A stretch of DNA of 64,000 bases from Clostridium_AD sp050717635 (GTDB lineage: Bacteria > Bacillota > Clostridia > Clostridiales > Clostridiaceae): the NCBI RefSeq assembly GCF_050717635.1, contig NZ_JBOITO010000020.1, forward strand, positions 122,292-186,291, in the 5' to 3' direction. The notes beneath the pieces are model-generated. The model worked only from the letters and a program-made list of their open reading frames with translations, searched no databases and was not told where the DNA came from. Of the stretch, positions 16,272 to 23,986 are shown in pieces. The translations under genes and the position numbers were made by a program. Within the stretch, counting starts at the first letter, position 1, and each line of letters opens with the position of its first letter.

Positions 16272-17471
16272 TTACCTTACGTATTTTTCAGGATTTTGCG
16301 GCTCTCCATTTACTCTTACTTCAAAATGTAAATGAGGTCCTGTACTATTCCCCGTATTTCCTACTTCTCCTATTTTTTCACCCTGTTTTATATTTTCACC
16401 TTTTTTAACAGTTATAACACTACAATGTGCATATGTAGTTTCTATGCCCTCAGTATGGGCAAGCTTTATTACCTTGCCATATCCATCCTGTATGCCAGCA
16501 AAAGTTACTGTACCACCTAATGCGGCATTTATTATCGTCCCTACATTTGCTGCTATATCAACTCCATTATGCATTTTTCCCCAACGCATACCAAAGTTTG
16601 AACTTATACTACCTCTTGATGGACTGATTGTACTAGAAGCCGTAAGAATTACTGGTTTATAGTTTCCTACTAATATTTCCTTGTTTTGAACTTTAGTTGT
16701 AATTTCTTCTTTTAACAACTTTTCAGAAACAGTATTATTATTGAGGACTATTATCTCAGTAGTAATTTTTTTTGCTCCTTCCCTACCTTCCTTTTGAACC
16801 TTACTTACACCCGTTGCTAATTTATTCGACGATTGCATAATTATAGCAGGGTATATTTTATGTTCTTTTATTATATTGCCTACTACTTTTATTGTTATAA
16901 GTGGCTTTTTAGCACTACCATTGTATTTTATTAACGCACTTATAACTTCACTGCTTTCACTTAAGTTCCCTAATTTTATTTTAGCAGGCTCATAACTAAT
17001 TTTATTTTTTATTTCTATATTTCTAATGCTATCCATCACAGTTTTCTTAGAATAATAGTCTTTTACGGAATTTAAAATTTCACTTCCCACCTTTTCGCTT
17101 GCCACATATGCCACTTTTCTATCATCAGCTTTCATTAAAAATACTTCTACTACTATATTTAATTTTTTTAACATTACTTGCTTAAGGTTCTCTCCACTCA
17201 CAAACATATCATAATTAACTACCTGTGCATTATCTAAGGTGAAATCCTGTTTTATAACGACATTGCTATATTTAGATCTAATTTCGCTTTGCAATTCACT
17301 ATATATCTTGTTAAACTCCTTTTTAGTTTTTACGAAAGTTATGGTATTGCCTCCAATTGAAACTTTATAACCACTAAATCTATAAACATTGAAATACAAA
17401 ATATTAGCAGTAACTATAAGTGTTATGATTATCACACTTATAATTGTTTTGTTTCTTTTTAAAATACTCAC
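16272..17471 (-). CDS. Membrane-anchored M23 peptidase with G5 domain
   Basis: M23 peptidases are zinc endopeptidases that cut peptidoglycan cross-links outside the cell. The 399-aa protein has one membrane segment at about 9-28 (signal anchor), a 190-residue region of no clear family, a G5 domain at about 230-275 (KKITTEIIVLNNNTVSEK.., a cell-wall sugar-binding type), and a C-terminal M23 domain with zinc ligands in HNGVD and HLHFE and the catalytic YAHCS stretch. GTG start with AGGAGG. Such proteins are common in clostridial vegetative growth and sporulation. Confidence 0.9.
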   Translation of the reverse strand: MSILKRNKTIISVIIITLIVTANILYFNVYRFSGYKVSIGGNTITFVKTKKEFNKIYSELQSEIRSKYSNVVIKQDFTLDNAQVVNYDMFVSGENLKQVMLKKLNIVVEVFLMKADDRKVAYVASEKVGSEILNSVKDYYSKKTVMDSIRNIEIKNKISYEPAKIKLGNLSESSEVISALIKYNGSAKKPLITIKVVGNIIKEHKIYPAIIMQSSNKLATGVSKVQKEGREGAKKITTEIIVLNNNTVSEKLLKEEITTKVQNKEILVGNYKPVILTASSTISPSRGSISSNFGMRWGKMHNGVDIAANVGTIINAALGGTVTFAGIQDGYGKVIKLAHTEGIETTYAHCSVITVKKGENIKQGEKIGEVGNTGNSTGPHLHFEVRVNGEPQNPEKYVR

Positions 17472-17663
17472 TCTTATACCTCCTATAGCACTTACTTATT
17501 ATGCCCTTTATTTCTAATAATATACATTATTGAAATATATTTTTTATTTCTATTTTCACCTATATGGTATACTATAAGTTGAATAATATAATTTTTATAA
17601 ACTAAGGTATTTTAAATAATTTAAAATTATAGTTTTATAATAGAAAAGAAAGGTAGTGACTTT

Positions 17664-18650
17664 ATGAGTACTTTCATGTTTAAGAATGAGAATTTCAAAT
17701 ATACTCCTGTGAGTAATATTTTTATAGATAAGTTCATGCCTAGAGCTAGGGGAGAATTCGTTAAAGTTTATCTTCTTGGGCTAAAGTATTGTGCCTGTGG
17801 AGAAATAGGTGCAACATCTTCTGTTATTGCAAATACACTAGGACTTCTAGAAACAGATGTTGTTAATGCTTGGAACTATTGGAATGATGAGAACCTAATT
17901 AAAATGACTGCCATTGATAATATGGGTAATTTTAATATCGATTTTTTAGATTTATTAGATATTCCAACTGATAACTCGCATAGTATAAATTTAATTGAAG
18001 AATTAGCTAATGCTTCGGTTAAGGGTATGTTACAAGATATTGAAAAACTAATAGCAAGACCATTATCCCCAAAAGAAATGACGATGTACCTAAGCTGGCA
18101 AAAAGATTATAATTTTGCCCCTGAGTTAATACTTCTGTTAATACAATATTGTGTATCAAAAGGTAAAGTAGACTATAGATATATAGAAACCATTGCAATT
18201 GCATGGCATGATGCCAATATTAAAAATATTGAAGATGCACAATCCTATATAAGAAAACACGAGGATAAATGGATAAATATCAGAAAAATATTAAATTATC
18301 TAGGAATAAAAGCTCCAGAAATAATGAAACCTCAAGAACAAATATTAGATAAGTGGATAAATGTTTATAAATTTTCTCTTGACGTTATATTTAAAGCTTG
18401 CGATATTTGTTTTGCAAGACTTAACAGAGCCGACTTTAAATATATTGATGGTATTTTAAATAGTTGGTTTAAAGATGGTATAAATTCTTTAGAGGATATT
18501 GAGAAAAAAGATAAAAAACGTACACTCACTACTAAATCTAATACTGCTGGTTCAAAACCTGCCAAGGGAAGCTTTAACGATTATGAACAAAGAGCCTATG
18601 ACTTCGATGAACTCGAAAAAAAATTACTAGGATGGGATAATAATGATTAA
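17664..18650 (+). CDS. DnaD-domain replication initiation protein
   Basis: The 328-aa protein has an N-terminal winged-helix-like part (GEIGATSSVIANTLGLLETD..) and two helical DnaD/DnaB-like domains with the YIETIAIAWHDANI type motif. In Bacillus, DnaD and DnaB help load the helicase at oriC. Here it overlaps by eight bases the gene of a DnaC/DnaI-type loader, so the two likely act together to put DnaB (30804-32135) on DNA. An AAAGG site precedes the ATG. The C-terminal tail is basic and low in complexity. Confidence 0.85.
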   Translation: MSTFMFKNENFKYTPVSNIFIDKFMPRARGEFVKVYLLGLKYCACGEIGATSSVIANTLGLLETDVVNAWNYWNDENLIKMTAIDNMGNFNIDFLDLLDIPTDNSHSINLIEELANASVKGMLQDIEKLIARPLSPKEMTMYLSWQKDYNFAPELILLLIQYCVSKGKVDYRYIETIAIAWHDANIKNIEDAQSYIRKHEDKWINIRKILNYLGIKAPEIMKPQEQILDKWINVYKFSLDVIFKACDICFARLNRADFKYIDGILNSWFKDGINSLEDIEKKDKKRTLTTKSNTAGSKPAKGSFNDYEQRAYDFDELEKKLLGWDNND

Positions 18651-19623
18651 GGGTTATCAAACAAAAATATTAGCACTATATGATAAAGTAAGACTGGAAG
18701 AAGAAACTAATTTTAGAAACAGAAAAACTCATATAGAAAAGACTCATCCTGAAATTATTGAAATAGATCAAAAAATAGGTAAATTATGTATAGAATTATC
18801 TATTAGTGCTATGAAAAGTATTTATAATAGAGATGAGTACTTGCACACTCTAAGAGAAAAAATAATGGATTTAAGAATGAAGAAATCTGAACTATTAGTA
18901 TCCAACGGTTTTGATATGGATTACCTTAATTTACATTATAAATGTAATAAATGTAGAGATACCGGTTTTATTGGAAATGCTAAATGCTCTTGTTTTAAGC
19001 AAAAAGTTATAGATGTTTATTACACTGGTTCCGAACTTAAAAATATGTTAAAAACTCATAACTTTGATAATTTTAAATTAGATTTCTATCCTTCTAAAAA
19101 AAGCGATCTTGAATCAGAATCTCCAAAAAAAAATATAGAAAAGATTTTATCTAAATCAATGAGCTTTGTGAAAAATTTTGATACCTCTGATGAAAATTTA
19201 TTGTTTTACGGTGGCCCTGGCACAGGAAAAACTTTTCTGTCTCACTGTATCACTAAGGAACTAATGGACAAAGGCTCTTTTGTGGTATATCGGACTGCTG
19301 AGGAACTTATTAAAGGTTTAAAAGAAATTCGATTTAATGGTGATACTTCTTTAGAAGAGATGCTAATAAATTGTGACCTTCTTATTATAGATGATTTGGG
19401 TACCGAACAAATTTCAGATTTTACTAAAATGGAAATGTTTAATTTACTTAACACCAAATTACTAAAACAAAAGAAAATGCTAGTTTCTACTAATTTAACT
19501 CTTGGGAATTTGGCTAATACTTATTCCGAAAGAATAACTTCAAGATTACTCGGCAATTTTACAGCTTGCAAATTCTTTTGTGAAGACATAAGAATAAAGA
19601 AAAATTTAAGTAAATCAAAATAA
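18643..19623 (+). CDS. DnaC/DnaI-type AAA+ helicase loader
   Basis: The 326-aa protein loads the DnaB helicase. It has an N-terminal helical part, a four-cysteine zinc site (CNKCRDTG...CSCF, about 99-122), and an AAA+ domain with Walker A GGPGTGKT, Walker B LLIIDDLGTE and an arginine-finger region ERITSRLLG. It starts inside the last codons of the DnaD gene, which implies translational coupling. Both genes run against the local replication fork. Confidence 0.9.
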   Translation: MIKGYQTKILALYDKVRLEEETNFRNRKTHIEKTHPEIIEIDQKIGKLCIELSISAMKSIYNRDEYLHTLREKIMDLRMKKSELLVSNGFDMDYLNLHYKCNKCRDTGFIGNAKCSCFKQKVIDVYYTGSELKNMLKTHNFDNFKLDFYPSKKSDLESESPKKNIEKILSKSMSFVKNFDTSDENLLFYGGPGTGKTFLSHCITKELMDKGSFVVYRTAEELIKGLKEIRFNGDTSLEEMLINCDLLIIDDLGTEQISDFTKMEMFNLLNTKLLKQKKMLVSTNLTLGNLANTYSERITSRLLGNFTACKFFCEDIRIKKNLSKSK

Positions 19624-19647
19624 TTTAATTGTTTTTATAAATAAAAA

Positions 19648-19688
19648 ATTAAAATCACTATAAATCATAGTGATTTTAATTTTTTTTA
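19648..19688 (+). terminator. Intrinsic terminator after the helicase loader
   Basis: ATTAAAATCACTAT pairs with ATAGTGATTTTAAT across a five-base loop, followed by a run of T. Confidence 0.9.
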
Positions 19689-19692
19689 AAAC

Positions 19693-19728
19693 AAAAAAAA
19701 GTCCTAAGCAAATGTTTAGGACTTTTTT
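19693..19728 (-). terminator. Intrinsic terminator of the tRNA operon
   Basis: On the minus strand GTCCTAA pairs with TTAGGAC around an eight-base loop and is followed by eight T. A run of T on the other side means it could also stop plus-strand transcription. Confidence 0.88.
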
Positions 19729-19803
19729 TGGAGCTAGCAATAGGAATCGAACCTACAACCTGCTGATTACAAGTCAGCTGCTCTACCGTTGAGCCATGCT
19801 AGC
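19729..19803 (-). tRNA. tRNA-Thr (anticodon TGT), copy 2 of cassette
   Basis: Cloverleaf with acceptor GCTAGCA/TGCTAGC, anticodon loop CTTGTAA, T-loop TTCGATT, and an encoded CCA end. It is identical to the copy at 20070-20144. Last tRNA of the operon. Confidence 0.96.
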
Positions 19804-19810
19804 AAACATA

Positions 19811-19887
19811 TGGCGACCCAGAACGGACTCGAACCGTCGACCTCCGCCGTGACAGGGCGGCACTCTAACCAACTGAGCCACTGGGCC
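19811..19887 (-). tRNA. tRNA-Asp (anticodon GTC), copy 2
   Basis: 77 bases, acceptor GGCCCAG/CTGGGTC with one G-U pair, anticodon loop CTGTCAC, encoded CCA. Identical to 20152-20228. Confidence 0.96.
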
Positions 19888-19892
19888 ATATA

Positions 19893-19968
19893 TGGTGGGA
19901 ACAACAGGGTTCGAACCTGTGACCCTCTGCTTGTAAGGCAGATGCTCTCCCAGCTGAGCTATGCTCCC
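19893..19968 (-). tRNA. tRNA-Val (anticodon TAC), copy 2
   Basis: 76 bases, acceptor GGGAGCA, anticodon loop CTTACAA, T-loop TTCGAAC, encoded CCA. Identical to 20234-20309. Confidence 0.96.
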
Positions 19969-19979
19969 ATATATGTTTT

Positions 19980-20054
19980 TGGTGACTCCTAGGGGAATTG
20001 AACCCCTGTTACCACCGTGAAAGGGTGGTGTCTTAACCGCTTGACCAAGGAGCC
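19980..20054 (-). tRNA. tRNA-Glu (anticodon TTC), copy 2
   Basis: 75 bases, acceptor GGCTCCT/AGGAGTC, anticodon loop CTTTCAC, encoded CCA. Identical to 20322-20396. Confidence 0.96.
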
Positions 20055-20069
20055 TTATTAAATTTTAAA

Positions 20070-20144
20070 TGGAGCTAGCAATAGGAATCGAACCTACAAC
20101 CTGCTGATTACAAGTCAGCTGCTCTACCGTTGAGCCATGCTAGC
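20070..20144 (-). tRNA. tRNA-Thr (anticodon TGT), copy 1
   Basis: Same sequence as 19729-19803, shifted by 341 bases. Encoded CCA. Confidence 0.96.
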
Positions 20145-20151
20145 AAACATA

Positions 20152-20228
20152 TGGCGACCCAGAACGGACTCGAACCGTCGACCTCCGCCGTGACAGGGCG
20201 GCACTCTAACCAACTGAGCCACTGGGCC
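20152..20228 (-). tRNA. tRNA-Asp (anticodon GTC), copy 1
   Basis: Same sequence as 19811-19887. Encoded CCA. Confidence 0.96.
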
Positions 20229-20233
20229 ATATA

Positions 20234-20309
20234 TGGTGGGAACAACAGGGTTCGAACCTGTGACCCTCTGCTTGTAAGGCAGATGCTCTCCCAGCTGAGC
20301 TATGCTCCC
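20234..20309 (-). tRNA. tRNA-Val (anticodon TAC), copy 1
   Basis: Same sequence as 19893-19968. Encoded CCA. Confidence 0.96.
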
Positions 20310-20321
20310 ATATATGTTTTT

Positions 20322-20396
20322 TGGTGACTCCTAGGGGAATTGAACCCCTGTTACCACCGTGAAAGGGTGGTGTCTTAACCGCTTGACCAAGGAGCC
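20322..20396 (-). tRNA. tRNA-Glu (anticodon TTC), copy 1
   Basis: Same sequence as 19980-20054. First tRNA of the operon, 76 bases after the -10 element. Confidence 0.96.
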
Positions 20397-20471
20397 TTAT
20401 TAAAAGTTGTCACTTATTTAGTTTGTGCTTTCGTTATCATTGCACTTACGCCTCGCAACCCAACATAGACT

Positions 20472-20500
20472 ATAATACATAATTTTTGTCGAAGTGTCAA
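20472..20500 (-). promoter_or_regulatory. Promoter of the tRNA operon
   Basis: Minus strand: TTGACA (20495-20500), 17-base spacer, TATTAT (20472-20477). The GC-rich leader TTGGGTTGCGAGGCG follows. It is a strong sigma-A type promoter, as expected for stable RNA. Confidence 0.85.
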
Positions 20501-20744
20501 CATATTTTCGTGTTTTTTTTTATTTTTTTTTTTATACAGCAAATAAGTTCAGTGAATTCAACAGTTTTTATTGTAAATATAATATACATTATTTAATACA
20601 TATTGGTCGTGAGTAAGCAAATTCTATGATTTATTGTGTCTTAAAATAAAAATTCATGTTCAATCTACTCATTTTAGGGTAAACTCATAAGTAAAAGACT
20701 TTATATTAAAAACATAATTCACTTTCTCGAAGGGAGAGATTTTT
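20501..20744 (+). other. AT-rich intergenic region before the HI0933-like gene
   Basis: No gene seen. It holds long T runs (about 20513-20534) and AT-rich sequence. The promoter of the downstream flavoprotein gene must lie here, but I cannot choose a convincing -35/-10 pair. Confidence 0.5.
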
Positions 20745-21974
20745 TTGAAACATTCTCTTATAATAATTGGTGGGGGCGCCGCTGGTATAACCTCCGCTCT
20801 TATAGCTAAAGACTATGGAATAGATGTAGCTATAATTGAAGGCACTGATCGGCTAGGTAAAAAAATATTAACTACCGGTAACGGAAGATGTAATATCAGC
20901 AATACAAATATAAATAACGATAGATATCACAGTGAAAATTTATATTTTCACAATAACATACTAGATTCTTTTACCATAAAAGACACTGTAGATTTTTTTG
21001 CATGTTTAGGACTCCCCTTAGTAACTTTAGATGGCGGTAAAATGTTTCCTATGTCCTTACAAGCCTCTTCTGTTCTGGATATACTACGCTTTGCTCTAGA
21101 AGAAAAACACATTCCTGTGTATATAAACACTAAAGCTAAAAAAATTGTAAAGAAAAAGAAGGAATTTATTATTTCTACAGTAGACGATGCTACATACAAT
21201 TGTGAAAAACTAATTATTGCTACCGGTGGTAAATCCGCCCCTAAAACTGGTTCTGACGGCTCTGGATATACCTTGGCTAAACAATTAGGCCATAGTATAA
21301 TATCTCCCGCACCAGCCCTTGTTCAGCTTAAATTAAACTATAACAAACTAAAGGCACTATCTGGAGTAAAATTTGATGGTTATGCAGATTTATATATAAA
21401 TGATAAATGTGTACAAAAAGAATTTGGAGAAATACTCTTCACAGACTATGGTATTTCTGGCCCTCCAATTCTTCAACTTAGTAGAATTGCATCCATGGCA
21501 ACAATTGAAAATAAAAAAGCATCTTTAATAATCGATATGTTACCAACTATTGAGCATAAAGCGCTAAATGATTTTTTATCTAATCATTGGTCAATATTTG
21601 AAGATCGTTCGGTTTATGATTCATTCATTGGAATAATTAATAAGAAAGTGATTCCAATAATTTTAAAAGAAGCAAAGGTAGAAGATATTTATAAACCTTG
21701 CTCTAATCTAAACATAAAGGAAAAAATCGCTCTATATGAACTTCTAAAACAATGGAAATTCGAGGTTTCTGGTACTAATTCTTTTGCCAATGCTCAAGTA
21801 ACTGCTGGAGGCATTAATACAAAAGAAGTTAATGGCGATACACTAGAATCTAACATCGTTTCAAATTTATTCTTTGCAGGCGAAGTATTAGATGTAGATG
21901 GCGATTGTGGTGGTTATAACCTTCAATGGGCATGGAGTTCTGGTGCAATTGCAGGAAAAAGTGCTTCTAAATAA
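20745..21974 (+). CDS. HI0933-like NAD(P)/FAD-dependent oxidoreductase
   Basis: The 409-aa flavoprotein has the N-terminal dinucleotide motif IIGGGAAG, the family block GKKILTTGNGRCNISN, the middle ATGG and GDGSGYTLAKQLGHSI type stretch, and the C-terminal second FAD motif FFAGEVLDVDGDCGGYNLQWAW. Members include BaiN, proposed in bile acid reduction, but most have no proven substrate. The start is TTG with GGGAGAG before it. It ends eight bases from the convergent thioesterase. Confidence 0.88.
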   Translation: MKHSLIIIGGGAAGITSALIAKDYGIDVAIIEGTDRLGKKILTTGNGRCNISNTNINNDRYHSENLYFHNNILDSFTIKDTVDFFACLGLPLVTLDGGKMFPMSLQASSVLDILRFALEEKHIPVYINTKAKKIVKKKKEFIISTVDDATYNCEKLIIATGGKSAPKTGSDGSGYTLAKQLGHSIISPAPALVQLKLNYNKLKALSGVKFDGYADLYINDKCVQKEFGEILFTDYGISGPPILQLSRIASMATIENKKASLIIDMLPTIEHKALNDFLSNHWSIFEDRSVYDSFIGIINKKVIPIILKEAKVEDIYKPCSNLNIKEKIALYELLKQWKFEVSGTNSFANAQVTAGGINTKEVNGDTLESNIVSNLFFAGEVLDVDGDCGGYNLQWAWSSGAIAGKSASK

Positions 21975-21982
21975 TCACCAGT

Positions 21983-22735
21983 TTACTCAGTCCAAGTACT
22001 TTCTAAGAGGGTTATTTCTGTACCCTCTTCATTTATGATTTTATGTCTACATATTGTTTTACTTTCTTCTCTTATGATTTCTGTGCTTACATTTATGGTT
22101 TCTCCATAGGTTGTTTCCTTTATGTAGGTTACCCTAATGTTCTTTAATTCATAATTTAATACTATATCTTTAGGAACTGTTTCTAGCGCCCACGCCACAT
22201 ATTTAACGTTATTTACATGCTTATTTGTATCAATGTCACTATACCTAACATTAAACCTTTTCTCTTCATGAACTGTATTTATTTTTTGTATATCCTGAAT
22301 GTTTAAAGCATCATTATTGCTGTCATCTATTCCATAGGCCTCATACATATCACTTGTAATTCTTATTGGTCTTCTTCTATCTGTGTTTATTAGAATCCAC
22401 ACAGAATTTGCATATCCTATTTTATTTCCTCCTGCATCAATAATTTCATATTTTCTATAGGCATAAAATTTTCTGAATGAATGTGCAAAAGTTTTCACCT
22501 TTATAGTTTCGTTTAATAGTGGATACGACTCCATTTCTATATCCCATTTATATAGTACCCAAGCCATCTTATTCTCTTTAAGATAATCTACCCCAACTCC
22601 AAGTATTGCACTTTGGTACATTGCCATATCGCCAAGATAATCTATAATACTCGTAATTAAAACCTTTTTATGAATATCTACTTCATAATAATGAACGTTA
22701 TAATTTCTATCTGTAATTACTGGAATTCTACTCAT
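21983..22735 (-). CDS. Acyl-ACP thioesterase
   Basis: This 250-aa double hot-dog protein of the bacterial acyl-ACP thioesterase family releases free fatty acids from ACP. The first hot-dog has YEVDIHKKVLITSIIDYLGD and WVLYKWDIEMESYP. The second carries the catalytic DxNxH, here Asp169, Asn171 and His173 in SDIDTNKHVNN. It is far from the fab operon but acts on the same acyl-ACP pool, and could supply free acids or trim chains. AGAGGTGG site before the ATG. No FabT-like operator was seen upstream. Confidence 0.88.
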   Translation of the reverse strand: MSRIPVITDRNYNVHYYEVDIHKKVLITSIIDYLGDMAMYQSAILGVGVDYLKENKMAWVLYKWDIEMESYPLLNETIKVKTFAHSFRKFYAYRKYEIIDAGGNKIGYANSVWILINTDRRRPIRITSDMYEAYGIDDSNNDALNIQDIQKINTVHEEKRFNVRYSDIDTNKHVNNVKYVAWALETVPKDIVLNYELKNIRVTYIKETTYGETINVSTEIIREESKTICRHKIINEEGTEITLLESTWTE

Positions 22736-22818
22736 AATACCACCTCTTTATTTCTTATTATTTCATTATAATTGTTAATTGTTAATTTTCTTTATTACTA
22801 AAATAATATCAAACTAAA

Positions 22819-22852
22819 TTGATTCGGTAAACATTAACAGTATAATGTTTAC
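22819..22852 (+). promoter_or_regulatory. Promoter with palindromic operator for the ECF S component
   Basis: TTGATT (22819-22824), 16-base spacer, TATAAT (22841-22846). A perfect inverted repeat, GTAAACATTA, six bases, TAATGTTTAC (22827-22852), covers the -10. Its outer part GTAAAC-N14-GTTTAC has the same spacing as known BirA biotin-repressor sites. The regulator is not known; the biotin link is inference. Confidence 0.6.
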
Positions 22853-23024
22853 ACAAAATTTTATATATCATGATCCTCAAAATAAAATTATTCTTTTCTA
22901 TGTAATTTTCATTAAAAAAGTGCTAAAATATTAATGTCGGTATTCATTTATGAAACTGAACTATTAATAAAGCTTATAAATAAGGTCGACTTATATCCTT
23001 ATGGAATAAGAACGGAGGGAAATC

Positions 23025-23621
23025 ATGATTATGAATTCTATTAAAAACAGAAAAATAAAAACAAATCAACTTACAACAATCGGTATGTTATCAGCTATTT
23101 GTGTAGTACTAGGTTTAACTGGATACGGTTTTATTCCACTACCTGGTGCCAAAGCAACTATTATGCATATTCCTGTTATTATAGGTTCAATAATTGGAGG
23201 CCCAATTGTAGGAATGACTATTGGACTCATATTTGGGATCTTCAGCATTATGCAAAATATTATGGCTCCCAATATATTATCTTTTGCATTTATAAATCCT
23301 CTAGTATCCATATTACCAAGAGTTCTTATTGGTCTTACTTCTTATTATGTTTATAAACTAAACTTCATTAAAAATGATAGCCTAAAAATTGGACTTGCTA
23401 CCGTAATTGGTTCTTTAACCAACACCTTTGGAGTACTTACAATGATATATTTTCTATATGCAGCTAAATTTGCTATTGCTAAGGGTATACCTGCATCTGT
23501 AGCCGCTAAAACCATATATGGTATAGCTGTATTAAATGGTGTTCCTGAAGCCATCATAGCTACCATAATTACCATACCTGTTGTACTTTCCATTAAAAAA
23601 ATAAAAAGTACTACTCTATAG
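23025..23621 (+). CDS. ECF transporter S component (vitamin uptake)
   Basis: S components give substrate choice to energy-coupling factor vitamin transporters. The 198-aa protein has about six membrane segments and the family stretch IPLPGAKATIMHIPVIIGS, then GPIVGMTIGLIFGIFS and FINPLVSILPRVLIGL. These resemble PanT-like and other S components of the broad ECF family, rather than classic BioY, but the vitamin cannot be set from sequence. The shared EcfA/EcfT module is not in the window. A GGAGGG site precedes the ATG. The promoter upstream carries a palindrome. Confidence 0.82.
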   Translation: MIMNSIKNRKIKTNQLTTIGMLSAICVVLGLTGYGFIPLPGAKATIMHIPVIIGSIIGGPIVGMTIGLIFGIFSIMQNIMAPNILSFAFINPLVSILPRVLIGLTSYYVYKLNFIKNDSLKIGLATVIGSLTNTFGVLTMIYFLYAAKFAIAKGIPASVAAKTIYGIAVLNGVPEAIIATIITIPVVLSIKKIKSTTL

Positions 23622-23644
23622 AATCCTTTTAGTATTTATTAATA

Positions 23645-23688
23645 AAAAATGAAGACACCTAGCATTTGCTAAGTGTCTTCATTTTTTT
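23645..23688. terminator. Bidirectional terminator
   Basis: AAATGAAGACAC and GTGTCTTCATTT pair in a stem of about 18 bp with one mismatch, with A and T runs on both sides. It serves the convergent ECF and DUF1858 genes. Confidence 0.9.
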
Positions 23689-23872
23689 ATGCGTTTAACG
23701 CAGTCATTAATTCTTCTATATTAAGACCATGAACCATTGCTGCTTCTTCTAATGTTTCAGCTTGTGCTGAAGGACAGCCTACGCAGCCCATTCCAAATCC
23801 CATTAATATCTCTACTGATTCTGGAAATTGTCTTACAACTTCTCCTATTGTCATATCCTTAGTTATTTTCAT
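23687..23872 (-). CDS. DUF1858 domain protein
   Basis: The 61-aa protein matches the DUF1858 family: MTIGEVVRQFPESVEILMGF, GMGCVGCPSAQAETLEEAA. The two cysteines in GCVGC are typical and could bind a metal or cluster; related domains occur with the hybrid-cluster/ScdA group. Function is unknown. A GAGGT site lies before the ATG. Confidence 0.9.
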   Translation of the reverse strand: MKITKDMTIGEVVRQFPESVEILMGFGMGCVGCPSAQAETLEEAAMVHGLNIEELMTALNA

Positions 23873-23986
23873 ATCATCTACCTCACTTTTTTAAATTTGA
23901 AATAATTGTATCACAATTATCTACTAATTTAAATATTTATTTAATTTTTAGTATGCCCTTTATTCCTAACTATATATCTCTATCTG

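Larger units (their letters stand above)
19729..20404 (-). repeat. Tandem duplication of a four-tRNA cassette (Glu-Val-Asp-Thr)
   Basis: Two head-to-tail copies of about 335 bases. Spacers between tRNAs are also the same, apart from one extra T before the Val-Glu junction of copy 1 (offset 341 becomes 342). The copies end in the same CTTATTAAA stretch. Such near identity suggests a recent duplication or gene conversion. Confidence 0.95.

Noticed and set aside
19789..20327. Two near-identical plus-strand ORFs of 67 and 65 codons
   Set aside because: They are antisense to the tRNA cluster and duplicated only because the tRNAs are. This is a well-known false annotation.
20486..20493. TTGTCGAA, a Spo0A-box-like word in the tRNA promoter spacer
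   Set aside because: A single eight-base match is expected by chance about twice in a window of this size, and a tRNA operon is not an expected Spo0A target.
22853..23024. Possible riboswitch in the leader of the ECF S component
   Set aside because: No known core (folate, TPP, FMN, cobalamin, purine) could be matched; only weak hairpins were found.
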